Numbered from the stretch's first letter, positions 36,163 to 45,135 are shown. The stretch is 64,000 bases of DNA from Cellulophaga lytica DSM 7489 (GCF_000190595.1 NC_015167.1:1098501-1162500); one strand, 5' to 3'. The notes: generated by a model from the sequence alone, not told the origin. Numbers and translations: made by a program.

Positions 36163-38220
36163 ATGAAAAAAATATATTCTTTATTGGTTATAGCATTAAT
36201 AGCTTTTAACCTACAAGCACAAGTAGACCGTAGTAAAATGCCAGAGGCTGGTCCACTACCAGAAATAAATTTATCTGAACCACAACGTTTTGAACTTAAA
36301 AACGGATTAAAAGTTTTAGTAGTTGAAAACCATAAATTACCAAGAGTATCTATACAATTAATTATAGACAACCCACCTGTTGCAGAAGGTAACAAAGCTG
36401 GTGTTAGTTCTTTTGTATCTAGCTTATTAGGCAACGGATCTACATCTATCTCTAAAGATGATTTTAATGAGGAGTTAGACTTTATGGGCGCAAGTATGGC
36501 TTTTGGATCTGAAAGTGCTTCTGCATTTGCATTATCTAAATATTTCCCTAGAATTGTAGAGTTATTAGCAGATGCTAGTATTAATCCAAACTTTACACAA
36601 GAAGAATTTGACAAGGAAAAAGAAAAGATTTTAACCGGCCTAAAAGCAGATGAAAAAAATGTATCTAATATTGCTAGTAAAGTACAAAGTACTTTAGCTT
36701 ACGGACAAAAACACCCGTATGGAGAGCAAGTAACAGAAGAGACAATTAATAATATTTCTTTGCAAGATGTAAAGCAGTTTTATAACGACTATTTTGTACC
36801 CGCCAATGCATATATGGTTATAATTGGTGATGTAGAATACAAAGAGGCTAAAAAATTAGTAAAAGAAAACTTTGTTGCCTGGACAAAAGCAACTCCTCCT
36901 TCTTTTTCTTTAGCTACACCTAAAGATGTACAATACACACAAATTAATTTTATAGACGCTCCTAATGCTGTACAGTCTGAGATAGCTGTAGAAAACTTAG
37001 TAAATCTTAAAAAGAGTGATCCTGATTACCTTGCTGCCTTGATGGCAAACCGTATATTAGGTGGTGGCGGATCTGCAAGATTATTTTTAAATCTTAGAGA
37101 AGATAAAGCTTATACTTACGGATCTTACTCTAGTATTGGAAATGATAAAAATTCTGTATCTAGATTTAGAGCTTACGCAAGTGTACGTAATGCCGTTACT
37201 GATAGTGCTGTAGTACAAATTTTATCTGAAATTGATAAAATAGCGTCTACTCCAGTTTCTGAAAAAGAGTTAAGCGCAGCTAAAGCAGCTTACATAGGTA
37301 ACTTTATTATGGCTTTAGAAAAACCTAGCACAATAGCCAACTATGCCCTTAATATAGAAACTGAAGGTCTAGACAAAGACTACTACAAAACTTATTTAGA
37401 GAAAGTTAACGCTATAACTATTGCAGATGTAGAGAACGCTGCTAAAAAATACTTTAAATCTTCTAACGCACGTATAGTTGTTACTGGTAAAGGAAGTGAC
37501 GTTTTAGAAAACCTAGAAAAAGTTACTTTTAAAGGCCAATCTGTACCCGTTAAATATTATGATAGATATGGCAACGCTGTTGAAAAGCCTAAATATGATA
37601 TTGCTATTCCTGAAGGTGTAGATGCAAACAAAGTATTAGCAGATTATGTAGCTGCAATTGGTGGTAAAGCCAAATTAGAAAGCGTTACATCTAGCTACAT
37701 ACAAGCTAAAGCAACAGTACAAGGACAAGAGTTACTGCTAGAAATGAAAAAAACTACTAGCAACCAATTTATGCAAAATGTTAGCATGATGGGCAACTCC
37801 GTAAGCAAACAAGTATTAGATGGCGATAGTGGATTTATGATTGTTCAAGGTCGTAAAATGGATATGCAAGAAGCTCAACTGTCTGCCATTAAAGCAGAAT
37901 CTGCTCCTTTTCCTGAACTTAATTTCTTAAATGGAGGCGCAACATTAACTGGCATAGAAGATTTTGACGGAACTAAAGCCTATGTAATTAAGTTTACCGA
38001 CACCAAGTCTGCTGCTTACAATACCAAAACGGGATTAAAAATTGCAGATATTACAACAACCCCACAAGGTAGCGCTACTATTAGTTACACAGATTACAAA
38101 GAAGTTTCTGGAATACAATTTCCTTTTGTATGGAAACAAGCAATGGGACCACAAAAGTTTGACTTTAACGTAACTGAAATAAAAGTTAACGAAGGTGTTA
38201 CTGCTGAAGATTTCAAGTAG
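36163..38220 (+). CDS. M16 peptidase partner subunit, probably non-catalytic
   Basis: 685 residues from the ATG at 36163; the in-frame TTG at 36139 overlaps the previous gene. Signal peptide 1-20 (ending LQAQ). It shows two M16 domains: N-terminal (ELKNGLKVLVVENHKLPRVSI) without the HxxEH motif, and a C-terminal region of about 200 residues beyond the usual M16B pair with an extra beta domain (residues about 490-685, from IAAIGGKAKLESVTSSYI). The lack of the zinc motif predicts a structural partner of the preceding peptidase. Confidence 0.85.
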   Translation: MKKIYSLLVIALIAFNLQAQVDRSKMPEAGPLPEINLSEPQRFELKNGLKVLVVENHKLPRVSIQLIIDNPPVAEGNKAGVSSFVSSLLGNGSTSISKDDFNEELDFMGASMAFGSESASAFALSKYFPRIVELLADASINPNFTQEEFDKEKEKILTGLKADEKNVSNIASKVQSTLAYGQKHPYGEQVTEETINNISLQDVKQFYNDYFVPANAYMVIIGDVEYKEAKKLVKENFVAWTKATPPSFSLATPKDVQYTQINFIDAPNAVQSEIAVENLVNLKKSDPDYLAALMANRILGGGGSARLFLNLREDKAYTYGSYSSIGNDKNSVSRFRAYASVRNAVTDSAVVQILSEIDKIASTPVSEKELSAAKAAYIGNFIMALEKPSTIANYALNIETEGLDKDYYKTYLEKVNAITIADVENAAKKYFKSSNARIVVTGKGSDVLENLEKVTFKGQSVPVKYYDRYGNAVEKPKYDIAIPEGVDANKVLADYVAAIGGKAKLESVTSSYIQAKATVQGQELLLEMKKTTSNQFMQNVSMMGNSVSKQVLDGDSGFMIVQGRKMDMQEAQLSAIKAESAPFPELNFLNGGATLTGIEDFDGTKAYVIKFTDTKSAAYNTKTGLKIADITTTPQGSATISYTDYKEVSGIQFPFVWKQAMGPQKFDFNVTEIKVNEGVTAEDFK

Positions 38221-38241
38221 TAAACAAAAAACACCAAATTT

Positions 38242-38276
38242 AAAAAGCTGCCTAAAAATATTTTAGGCAGCTTTTT
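38242..38276 (+). terminator. M16 operon terminator
   Basis: 16-bp perfect stem from AAAAAGCTGCCTAAAA to TTTTAGGCAGCTTTTT with a 3-nt loop and further T. Confidence 0.88.
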
Positions 38277-38334
38277 TTATGATTTTATTTAGATTAACTA
38301 CTTCAATTTTAAGAACTAAAAAATTAAAAATTAG

Positions 38335-38342
38335 TACTTTTG
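38335..38342 (+). promoter_or_regulatory. -7 promoter box for the HMA lipoprotein gene
   Basis: TACTTTTG, exact TAnnTTTG. A TTG at 38340 that would extend the frame overlaps it, so the ATG at 38367 is the start. Confidence 0.55.
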
Positions 38343-38366
38343 CAACCTACTATAACACCTATTAAT

Positions 38367-38756
38367 ATGAAACTTATAAAAAATATTAGCCTAGTTCTTG
38401 TTGGCTCTTTAACACTACTAGCTTCTTGCAAAGAAAACAAGCAAGAGCCAGAAGTGGTTACAGTTAACAATACGGTTGCTAAAGAACAAACAAAAGTATT
38501 TGCTGATAATGCTGAGTTTAGTAAAGCCGAATTTACTATTAAAGGAATGACATGCCAAATTGGATGCGCCGCTACAATTGAAAAAAAATTAGCTAAAATG
38601 GAAGGTGTAAAATCTGCCACTGTTTCTTTTGATAAAGAGTTGGCTATTGTAGAGTACGACACTAATTCTGTTTCTACAGAAGATTTAACTAAAACCGTAA
38701 CATCTGCAGCTTCTGGAGATATTTACACTGTTGAAAATATGCACACAGCAGAATAA
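38367..38756 (+). CDS. lipoprotein with heavy-metal-associated (HMA) domain
   Basis: 129 residues from the ATG at 38367. Lipobox LASC (Cys near residue 20), then an HMA domain at about 50-115. The metal site reads GMTCQIGC, C-x3-C, one residue longer than the usual GMxCxxC of CopZ-like proteins, followed by AATIEKKL and VSFDKELAIVEY. A copper-chaperone or metal-sensing role at the membrane is likely for the family; the spacing change makes metal choice uncertain. The gene is monocistronic. Confidence 0.85.
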   Translation: MKLIKNISLVLVGSLTLLASCKENKQEPEVVTVNNTVAKEQTKVFADNAEFSKAEFTIKGMTCQIGCAATIEKKLAKMEGVKSATVSFDKELAIVEYDTNSVSTEDLTKTVTSAASGDIYTVENMHTAE

Positions 38757-38780
38757 AAAAAATCCCATATAACAATATTA

Positions 38781-38816
38781 AAAAAGCCAATATCTATTAA
38801 TAGATATTGGCTTTTT
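38781..38816. terminator. bidirectional terminator between HMA lipoprotein and gldD
   Basis: 16-bp perfect stem AAAAAGCCAATATCTA / TAGATATTGGCTTTTT with loop TTAA; both convergent genes end at it. Confidence 0.88.
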
Positions 38817-38842
38817 TAATATTAGTATTTAACAAAAACAAC

Positions 38843-39400
38843 CTAGTTTTTCCAACGCAATGTTTCCATAATTTTTCTAATATCTTCCTGTAAATAAACG
38901 GCCGCAGGTAAAATAGAATCGTAATTAGGTTTCACAGAAAAATAAAGTGACCCCGTTAAAAAATGCTCTGTACTATCTGTTACATAAAACTGAGATTGTG
39001 ATGCCGCATCTCCTTTTACATCATAAAACATACCGTAAACCTTAGCTTCTGAATTAACAAAAGGCTGCTCTAAAATATTATCTGCTTTAGCTGCATGCTC
39101 ATAAGATAATTTTTGAGCATCAGACAACAACTGGTTTAAGTTGCCTTCTACAGGCTTATAACTTAAAAAAATTGCTGCGTTCATTTTTGGATACTCTATA
39201 GTAACCGCACTTTCATTTGTTTTTTTAACCCGAGCTAGTGCATTGTAATTAAACAAATATTTAGATGTACCAAAGTTTACTGCAGTACTGTCTGGATACT
39301 CTAAACGCAACATAGCCTTTGGCTTTGGCAAAACCTCTTCATTACAACTGGCCAGTAAAACACTAAAAACTATTACTAAAAAAATATATTTACGCATCAT
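38843..39400 (-). CDS. gldD: gliding motility lipoprotein GldD
   Basis: 185 residues. Lipobox LASC (Cys near residue 19), then PKPKAMLRLEYP and the Tyr/Asn-rich body characteristic of GldD. GldD is required for gliding in Flavobacterium johnsoniae, and the type IX secretion/gliding machinery needs it in an unclear way. The start overlaps the gldE 3' end by 11 bp, and gldE-gldD-ssb-mutY order is the normal one in the family. Confidence 0.93.
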   Translation of the reverse strand: MMRKYIFLVIVFSVLLASCNEEVLPKPKAMLRLEYPDSTAVNFGTSKYLFNYNALARVKKTNESAVTIEYPKMNAAIFLSYKPVEGNLNQLLSDAQKLSYEHAAKADNILEQPFVNSEAKVYGMFYDVKGDAASQSQFYVTDSTEHFLTGSLYFSVKPNYDSILPAAVYLQEDIRKIMETLRWKN

Positions 39401-40721
39401 TAGGCAGCATTACTTTTATTTGTTTCAATCTTTTTTTATCTAAACTCTCTACCACAAATTGGTAATTTTTAAACAATACTTTTTCTCCTCTTTTAGGAAA
39501 ACTTCCTGCTATTTCTAACACAAAGCCAGCTATTGTTTCAGATTCTCCTTTTTGCTCTTCAAAATCATCTTCATCTTCAGTGATACGTGCAACACGGTAA
39601 AACTCCTTTAATGTAGTTTTTCCATCAAACACAAAAGTTAAATCATCTATTTTAGAAAAAACCAAATCTTCATCATCAAACTCATCACTAATATCTCCTA
39701 CAATTTCTTCAATAATATCTTCTAAAGTAACAATACCAGATGTACCACCATACTCATCTACAACAACTGCCAAATGGTTTTTCTTTTCTTGAAATTCCTT
39801 TAGCAAATCATCTAACTTTTTATTTTCTGGAACAAAATAAGGTTCTCTTAAAAGAGTAACCCAATTAAATGCTTTACGGTCTATATAAGGCAATAAATCT
39901 TTTACATAAAGTACGCCTTTTACATTGTCTACGTTTTCTTCATAAACAGGAATCCTAGAATATCCTTTTTGCTTTATTTCCTCTACAACCTCTAAAAATT
40001 TAAGCTCTGCATCTAAAGCAAAAATATCTATCCTTGGCCTCATTACTTGTTTTGTATCTGTATTACCAAAAGATACTATACCTTCTAATATTTTTTGTTC
40101 TTCTTTGGTTGTATCATCTTCAGAAGTCATTTCTAATGCCTGCGACAAATGATCTACACTTAAACTAGATTTTTGTTTCCCTAATTTATTGTGCAAATAC
40201 AACGTTACAGAACGCATTGGCGAACTTAAAGGGGTAAAAATAACATCTAAAAAACGTAATGGAAATGCCATAAAATGTGCAAACTGCACTCTATTTCTAT
40301 TAGCATAAACCTTTGGCATAATTTCCCCAAACATTAAAATTAGAAAAGTAGCCAAAACCACTTCTAGTAAAAACCTAACAGATATTAGGTCTAAAATTTT
40401 ATAGGTAATGCTTGAAAAAATAACATCTCCAATAGCACTAAATAAAAGCACTATTCCAATATTTATAGCATTATTTGCTATGAGTATAGTTGCTAATAAT
40501 TTTTTAGGCTTGTGCAATAATTTAATTACAGATTCTCCTTTTGTGGTTTTTGCTTCACCTATAGTATTAATATCTGTTGCAGACAAGCCAAAAAACGCCA
40601 CCTCTGCTCCAGAAATTAAGGCAGACAATAGCAATAGTACAATTAGCACCAACAACTTGGTTATTAAAGCGCCATCAAAAACAATTGCATTTAACAGTAA
40701 AATAAGGGGGTCAGGATCCAA
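39390..40721 (-). CDS. gldE: gliding motility-associated membrane protein GldE (CNNM/CBS family)
   Basis: 443 residues. Four hydrophobic segments in the N-terminal CNNM (DUF21) domain (residues about 15-180), a CBS pair (about 215-340, with MRPRIDIFALDAE and YSRIPVYEENVDNVKGVLYVKDLL), and a CorC/HlyC-type C-terminal domain. Similar proteins are ion transport related; GldE supports GldD in gliding. The only plausible start is the TTG at 40721, which gives the typical N-terminus MDPDP; no ATG lies nearby. Confidence 0.92.
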   Translation of the reverse strand: MDPDPLILLLNAIVFDGALITKLLVLIVLLLLSALISGAEVAFFGLSATDINTIGEAKTTKGESVIKLLHKPKKLLATILIANNAINIGIVLLFSAIGDVIFSSITYKILDLISVRFLLEVVLATFLILMFGEIMPKVYANRNRVQFAHFMAFPLRFLDVIFTPLSSPMRSVTLYLHNKLGKQKSSLSVDHLSQALEMTSEDDTTKEEQKILEGIVSFGNTDTKQVMRPRIDIFALDAELKFLEVVEEIKQKGYSRIPVYEENVDNVKGVLYVKDLLPYIDRKAFNWVTLLREPYFVPENKKLDDLLKEFQEKKNHLAVVVDEYGGTSGIVTLEDIIEEIVGDISDEFDDEDLVFSKIDDLTFVFDGKTTLKEFYRVARITEDEDDFEEQKGESETIAGFVLEIAGSFPKRGEKVLFKNYQFVVESLDKKRLKQIKVMLPNDA

Positions 40722-40740
40722 TAATTAAATTTTAGTTGTA

Positions 40741-41229
40741 TTAAAAAGGTAAATCATCATCTTCTTCTGGCTCACTAGGAGCTGCGTTATTTTGTTGTGC
40801 AGCCACATTTTGTTGTTGTTGTGCTGCTTGCTGTTTTTGTTGCTGTTGTGCGGGCTGCGCTGGGTTATTCTGCGCATTATTCATACTTTCTTGTTTTGTA
40901 GACAAAAATGTAAAATCTTGCACGTGTACTTCTGTTGCATAACGTGTAGTACCATCTTCTGCCTGCCACTGTCTATTTTTAAGTCTACCCTCTACATATA
41001 TTTTATCTCCTTTGCTTAAATATTTTTCGCAAATTTCTGCAGCTTTATTACGCACTACAACATTGTGCCAATCTGTATTTGTAACACGCTCACCTGTTTG
41101 TTTATTTGTGTAGGTTTCATTTGTTGCTATAGGAAATCTTCCTATACAATTTCCTCCTTCAAAATAGTGCATTTTTACTGCATCTCCTAAATGCCCAATT
41201 AGCATTACTTTGTTTAACGTACCACTCAT
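40741..41229 (-). CDS. ssb: single-stranded DNA-binding protein
   Basis: 162 residues. OB-fold (NKVMLIGHLGDAVKMHYFEGG; TDWHNVVVRNKAAEICEKYLSKGDKIYVEGRLKNRQWQ), then a Gln-rich linker at about 110-145 and the acidic tip DDDLPF that recruits partner proteins. Standard replication/repair SSB. Confidence 0.96.
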   Translation of the reverse strand: MSGTLNKVMLIGHLGDAVKMHYFEGGNCIGRFPIATNETYTNKQTGERVTNTDWHNVVVRNKAAEICEKYLSKGDKIYVEGRLKNRQWQAEDGTTRYATEVHVQDFTFLSTKQESMNNAQNNPAQPAQQQQKQQAAQQQQNVAAQQNNAAPSEPEEDDDLPF

Positions 41230-41248
41230 AATTTTGTTATATTAAAAT

Positions 41249-41256
41249 CAAAAATA
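41249..41256 (-). promoter_or_regulatory. -7 promoter box for ssb-gldE-gldD
   Basis: TATTTTTG on the minus strand, exact TAnnTTTG, 19 bp before the ssb ATG. Confidence 0.5.
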
Positions 41257-41263
41257 CAAAAAT

Positions 41264-42289
41264 TTACAATGTTTTTATGTAGTCTGCTATTAAAACAGGT
41301 ACAGGATATTTTTTAAGTTCAGAAAAAGCGATTCCGTCTTCCAAAATAGCATTTGTATGGAGTATCCAAAAATGAGTATATAAATGTTGATGCGATAATT
41401 TATGCACAATTGCATCCTTATTATATAAGGTAAAACTTTCAACCTCTACTTTTGGTAATACTTTAGCATAAAGCTCCTTTATATTGGTTTCATTAACCTC
41501 ATCTTCCAACAAAGGAAACTCATATAAATTTTGCCAAATACCTTTACCTTTTCGTTGTTGTAACATTGTGTTACCAACAGCATCTACAACAACCAAATAA
41601 TTAAAATTACGTTTTTTAATCTTTGTTTTTTTTAGCTTGATGGGCAATGTACTAACCAAGTTTTTTTCTAACGCCACACAGCTGCTACTTAAAGGACACG
41701 TATTGCAATTTGGCTTTTTAGGCGAACATTGCAATGCTCCAAACTCCATTATACCCTGGTTATAATCTCTAATATTAGAAGTATGCATTACTTCTGTAGC
41801 TAATTTTTTAAAGTATTTAACACCCTCTGTACTATTAATAGGTAAGTCTACACCATAATACCTTGCTAAAACCCTATACACATTACCATCTACAACAGCT
41901 TGTTGCTCATTAAAAGAAATAGATGCAATAGCACTTGCTGTGTAATCTCCTACTCCTTTAAGTTTTACCAACTCCTTATATGTATTAGGAAACTCTCCGT
42001 TTAAATTATTTACGATGTGTTTTGCGGTAAAATGAAGGTTTCTTGCCCTAGAATAATACCCTAAACCTTGCCATAATTTTAAAACTTTTTCTTCCGAAGC
42101 GTTTGCTAAATCAAAAATTGTAGGAAAATGTTTTTCAAAACTTAAATAATAAGACGTACCTTGAGCAACTCTTGTTTGTTGGAGCATAATTTCTGAAAGC
42201 CATATTTTATAAGGGTTTACAGTGTTTCTCCACGGTAAAGAGCGTTTATTTAGGGTGTACCAATCAAGAATTTTTTGGGAAAAAGTCAT
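41264..42289 (-). CDS. mutY: A/G-specific adenine glycosylase
   Basis: 341 residues from the ATG at 42289 (TFSQKILDWYTLNKRSLPWR); an in-frame upstream codon adds seven residues of no known use. Removes adenine mispaired with 8-oxoguanine. HhH motif LKGVGDYTASAIASI with the catalytic Asp further on (VVDGNVYRVLARYY), the [4Fe-4S] set C-x6-C-x2-C-x5-C (QCSPKKPNCNTCPLSSSC), and a C-terminal NUDIX-like 8-oxoG recognition domain (about 220-340). Confidence 0.95.
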   Translation of the reverse strand: MTFSQKILDWYTLNKRSLPWRNTVNPYKIWLSEIMLQQTRVAQGTSYYLSFEKHFPTIFDLANASEEKVLKLWQGLGYYSRARNLHFTAKHIVNNLNGEFPNTYKELVKLKGVGDYTASAIASISFNEQQAVVDGNVYRVLARYYGVDLPINSTEGVKYFKKLATEVMHTSNIRDYNQGIMEFGALQCSPKKPNCNTCPLSSSCVALEKNLVSTLPIKLKKTKIKKRNFNYLVVVDAVGNTMLQQRKGKGIWQNLYEFPLLEDEVNETNIKELYAKVLPKVEVESFTLYNKDAIVHKLSHQHLYTHFWILHTNAILEDGIAFSELKKYPVPVLIADYIKTL

Positions 42290-42307
42290 CAAATAAATAA
42301 TAATAAA

Positions 42308-42315
42308 CAAAAGTA
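42308..42315 (-). promoter_or_regulatory. -7 promoter box for mutY
   Basis: TACTTTTG on the minus strand, exact TAnnTTTG, 18 bp before the mutY ATG. Confidence 0.5.
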
Positions 42316-42370
42316 CAGGTTTATATACTTAAAATTAAGTCTATTAACGTAAAAGAATAAATTTAATTTA

Positions 42371-42378
42371 TATATTTG
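42371..42378 (+). promoter_or_regulatory. -7 promoter box for the HU gene
   Basis: TATATTTG, exact TAnnTTTG, with GCAACC following; leader of about 30 nt. Confidence 0.6.
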
Positions 42379-42414
42379 CAACCCGAAAAAACAAGGACAT
42401 AATATATACTGACA

Positions 42415-42705
42415 ATGACGAAAGCAGATATCGTATCGAAAATCTCAGATAAACTGGGTATTGAAAAAGGAGATGTACAGGCTACTGTTGAAACTTTTAT
42501 GGAAGAGGTTAAAACTTCATTAGAAAATGGAGATAATGTTTACCTAAGAGGTTTTGGTAGTTTTATTATTAAAACAAGAGCAGAAAAAACTGGTAGGAAT
42601 ATTTCTAAAAATACTACCATTAAAATACCAGCTCATAACATCCCTGCATTTAAGCCTGCAAAGGTTTTTGTTGAAGGTGTTAAGAGTAACGTACAAGTAA
42701 AATAA
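42415..42705 (+). CDS. HU/IHF family DNA-binding protein
   Basis: 96 residues. MTKADIVSKISDKLGI helix, the beta-arm region GFGSFIIKTRAEKTGRN with the arm TIKIPAHNIPAFKPAK ending in the typical IPA-x3-xPAFKP pattern. A dimeric nucleoid protein that bends DNA. A very short basic gene follows 29 nt later. Confidence 0.95.
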   Translation: MTKADIVSKISDKLGIEKGDVQATVETFMEEVKTSLENGDNVYLRGFGSFIIKTRAEKTGRNISKNTTIKIPAHNIPAFKPAKVFVEGVKSNVQVK

Positions 42706-42734
42706 AATATAATATTAATTAAAAAGTAGATTTT

Positions 42735-42824
42735 ATGCCTAGTGGTAAGAAAAGAAAAAGACATAAGGTAGCTACTCACAAGCGCAAGAAGCGTAGAAGA
42801 GCTAACCGACACAAGAAAAAGTAG
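42735..42824 (+). CDS. very short, extremely basic protein (probably ribosomal)
   Basis: 29 residues of which 19 are Lys or Arg, with no acidic residue; the start is MPSGKKRKRHKVATH and the end is RANRHKKK. Similar peptides occur in Bacteroidota between the HU gene and the RNase E/G gene. It looks like a small ribosomal protein (bTHX-like, or the recently described bL38; I cannot tell which). A strong terminator covers its stop codon. Too short for usual gene-calling limits, but the coding sense is unambiguous. Confidence 0.8.
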   Translation: MPSGKKRKRHKVATHKRKKRRRANRHKKK

Positions 42825-42843
42825 TTGTTAACAACTACTTTTT
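42816..42843 (+). terminator. HU / short basic gene terminator
   Basis: 12-bp stem AAAAAGTAGTTG / CAACTACTTTTT with loop TTAA; the stop codon of the short basic gene lies in its left arm. Confidence 0.82.
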
Positions 42844-42868
42844 CGTTTTAAAAACGTTCATTGACATA

Positions 42869-42909
42869 GAAATTCTAACGAAAGAATTTCAGCGGGTAAT
42901 ACTGCCCGC
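42869..42909 (+). promoter_or_regulatory. tandem leader hairpins upstream of the RNase E/G gene
   Basis: Two adjacent inverted repeats: GAAATTCT / AGAATTTC (42869-42876, 42883-42890) and GCGGG / CCCGC (42892-42896, 42905-42909). They lie after the upstream terminator and before the RNase E/G start, so in its leader. E. coli RNase E is autoregulated through leader hairpins; whether these act the same way is unknown. Confidence 0.5.
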
Positions 42910-42976
42910 ACAACTATTGTTTAATCCATTTAACACTCTTAATTTATTAAGTAGAGTTAAATAAAAATTGATTCAG

Positions 42977-44527
42977 GTGAATAAAGAATTAATCGTAAGA
43001 TCTGGTTCTAACGCTGTCGATTTTGCCTTAACTAAGGACGGAAAACTAATAGAACTTCACAAAGAAGAAGACAATAATAATTTTTCTGTTGGCGATATAT
43101 TTCTTGCCAAAATTAGAAAACCTGTTACTGGTCTTAACGCTGCATTTGTAGATGTTGGTTATGAAAAAGATGCATTTTTGCACTATCATGACTTGGGTCC
43201 GCAGTTATCTTCTATGCTGAAATTCGTAAAAGGAGCAAGCACAGGAAAATTAAAAGATTTTTCTTTAAAAGATTTTCCTTTTGAAAAAGATATTGATAAA
43301 GATGGTAGCATTAATGATGTTATAAAATCTAATCAATCCTTATTAGTACAAATTGTAAAAGAACCTATCTCTACCAAAGGACCAAGAATTAGCTCTGAGC
43401 TTTCATTAGCAGGGCGTTATGTGGTTATGGTGCCATTTTCTGATAGAGTTTCTGTTTCTCAAAAAATAGAAAGTAAAGAAGAAAAAGAGAGGTTAAAAAG
43501 ACTTGTAAGAAGCATTAAACCAAAAGGGTTTGGCGTTATTATAAGAACCGTTGCCGAAGGCAAAAAAGTTGCAGAGCTAGACAAGGATCTAGAAAACTTA
43601 CTGACCAAATGGACAGTAATGTGTAAAAAATTGTATAAAGCACCTCACCCATCTAAAGTACTAGTGGAGCTAAACAGAGCCTCATCTATACTTAGAGACG
43701 TATTTAACGACACCTTTACAGGAATACATGTTGACGATACAACGCTTTACAATGAAATAAAAGATTATGTGCAAGAAATTGCGCCAAAGAAAGAATCTAT
43801 TGTAAAATTATATGAGTCTTCTGTACCTATTTTTGAAAAATTTGGGATAGAAAGACAAATTAAAACTTCATTTGGTAGAACAGCCTCTATGAGTAAAGGC
43901 GCCTATTTAATAATAGAACATACTGAAGCCCTACACGTTATAGATGTTAACAGTGGCAACAGATCTAATAAGGCAAAAAACCAAGAAGACACAGCATTAG
44001 AGGTAAATATGATTTCTGCTACAGAAATAGCCAGACAATTACGCTTACGTGATATGGGAGGTATTATTGTTGTAGATTTTATAGATATGGGTAAGCCAGA
44101 TCACAGAAAAAAACTTTTTGATCATCTACGTGATGAAATGAAAGATGACAGAGCTAAACATAAAATTTTACCGCCAAGTAAATTTGGACTTATTCAAATA
44201 ACAAGACAAAGAGTAAGACCAGAAAGAAACATTAAAACAATGGAGAAAAATCCTAGCGGCTTAAATGGCGCAGAGGTAGAAGCTCCTATAGTTTTAATAG
44301 ACAAGATTAAATCCGATTTAGAAAAACTACTAAACGGCCCTGCAAAAGACAACGATGTTATTCTACACATACACCCGTTTATTGCAGCATATCTTACAAA
44401 AGGATTACAATCCATTCGTTTCAAGTGGTTTATGGAATACAAAAAATGGGTTAAAGTGCAACCTAGAGACGCATACACGTATCTAGAATATCGCTTTAAA
44501 AACAAAAAAGGTAAAACCATATATTAG
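42977..44527 (+). CDS. rng: ribonuclease E/G
   Basis: 516 residues from the GTG at 42977, giving the typical N-terminus (M)NKELIVRSGSNAVDFAL; a TTG at 42968 is also possible. S1-type RNA-binding region at about 35-130, 5'-sensor region, and DNase-I-like catalytic core with GTASMSKGAYLIIEHTEALHVIDVNSG and the metal Asp in GGIIVVDFIDM. Length fits RNase G more than RNase E, with no degradosome tail. Processes rRNA and mRNA in the cytosol. Confidence 0.93.
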   Translation: MNKELIVRSGSNAVDFALTKDGKLIELHKEEDNNNFSVGDIFLAKIRKPVTGLNAAFVDVGYEKDAFLHYHDLGPQLSSMLKFVKGASTGKLKDFSLKDFPFEKDIDKDGSINDVIKSNQSLLVQIVKEPISTKGPRISSELSLAGRYVVMVPFSDRVSVSQKIESKEEKERLKRLVRSIKPKGFGVIIRTVAEGKKVAELDKDLENLLTKWTVMCKKLYKAPHPSKVLVELNRASSILRDVFNDTFTGIHVDDTTLYNEIKDYVQEIAPKKESIVKLYESSVPIFEKFGIERQIKTSFGRTASMSKGAYLIIEHTEALHVIDVNSGNRSNKAKNQEDTALEVNMISATEIARQLRLRDMGGIIVVDFIDMGKPDHRKKLFDHLRDEMKDDRAKHKILPPSKFGLIQITRQRVRPERNIKTMEKNPSGLNGAEVEAPIVLIDKIKSDLEKLLNGPAKDNDVILHIHPFIAAYLTKGLQSIRFKWFMEYKKWVKVQPRDAYTYLEYRFKNKKGKTIY

Positions 44528-44600
44528 AATATACCTTTACTTAAAAAACGGTTTATTATATAGATCTTTAAAAAACCAAAAGACCTATATAAAAAAGTAA

Positions 44601-44632
44601 AAAGCGACCTCAGCAATGGGGTCGCTTTTTTT
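44601..44632 (+). terminator. RNase E/G gene terminator
   Basis: 9-bp stem AAAGCGACC / GGTCGCTTT with a 10-nt loop and a T-run; it nearly touches the recX promoter at 44640. Confidence 0.85.
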
Positions 44633-44639
44633 GTTTACG

Positions 44640-44647
44640 TACATTTG
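44640..44647 (+). promoter_or_regulatory. -7 promoter box, probable leaderless promoter of recX
   Basis: TACATTTG, exact TAnnTTTG, ending 4 nt before the ATG (spacer TAAT). The T-run of the previous terminator lies directly upstream. Confidence 0.6.
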
Positions 44648-44651
44648 TAAT

Positions 44652-45131
44652 ATGAGTTTACAACCCTCTTACACCATTAAAGAAGCCACCCATAAGCTAG
44701 AGCAATATTGTGCTTACCAAGAACGCTGCCATAAGGAAGTTACCAAAAAACTAAAAGATATGGGAATGATTGCAGATGCTAGAGATCTAATAATTACTCA
44801 TTTGATTAAAGAAAACTATTTAAATGAAGAACGTTTTGCTCAAAGTTTTGCTCGCGGAAAATTTAATATAAAAAAATGGGGTAAAAATAGAATTGTAAAC
44901 GAACTTAAGTTTAGAGACATATCTATTTACAACATTAAAACAGCCCTAAAAGAAATAGATGAAGACCAATACATACAAACATTAAATGAGCTTGCCAGCA
45001 AAAGAGCTAATGAAGTTAAAGAAACTAACATATATAAAAAACGTAAAAAAATAGCAGATTACTTACTCTATAGAGGTTGGGAAAGTCATTTAGTGTATGA
45101 AAAAGTGCAAGAACTTACACCAAAAAAATAA
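44652..45131 (+). CDS. recX: RecX recombination regulator
   Basis: 159 residues from the ATG at 44652; an in-frame upstream codon would place the start in the terminator. RecX helix bundles are visible (EATHKLEQYCAYQERCHKEVTKKL; LIKENYLNEERFAQSFARGKFNIKKWGKNRI). It inhibits or tunes RecA filament growth. recA is not in the window. Its 3' end faces the cupin gene with 4 bp between. Confidence 0.9.
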   Translation: MSLQPSYTIKEATHKLEQYCAYQERCHKEVTKKLKDMGMIADARDLIITHLIKENYLNEERFAQSFARGKFNIKKWGKNRIVNELKFRDISIYNIKTALKEIDEDQYIQTLNELASKRANEVKETNIYKKRKKIADYLLYRGWESHLVYEKVQELTPKK

Positions 45132-45135
45132 ATTA

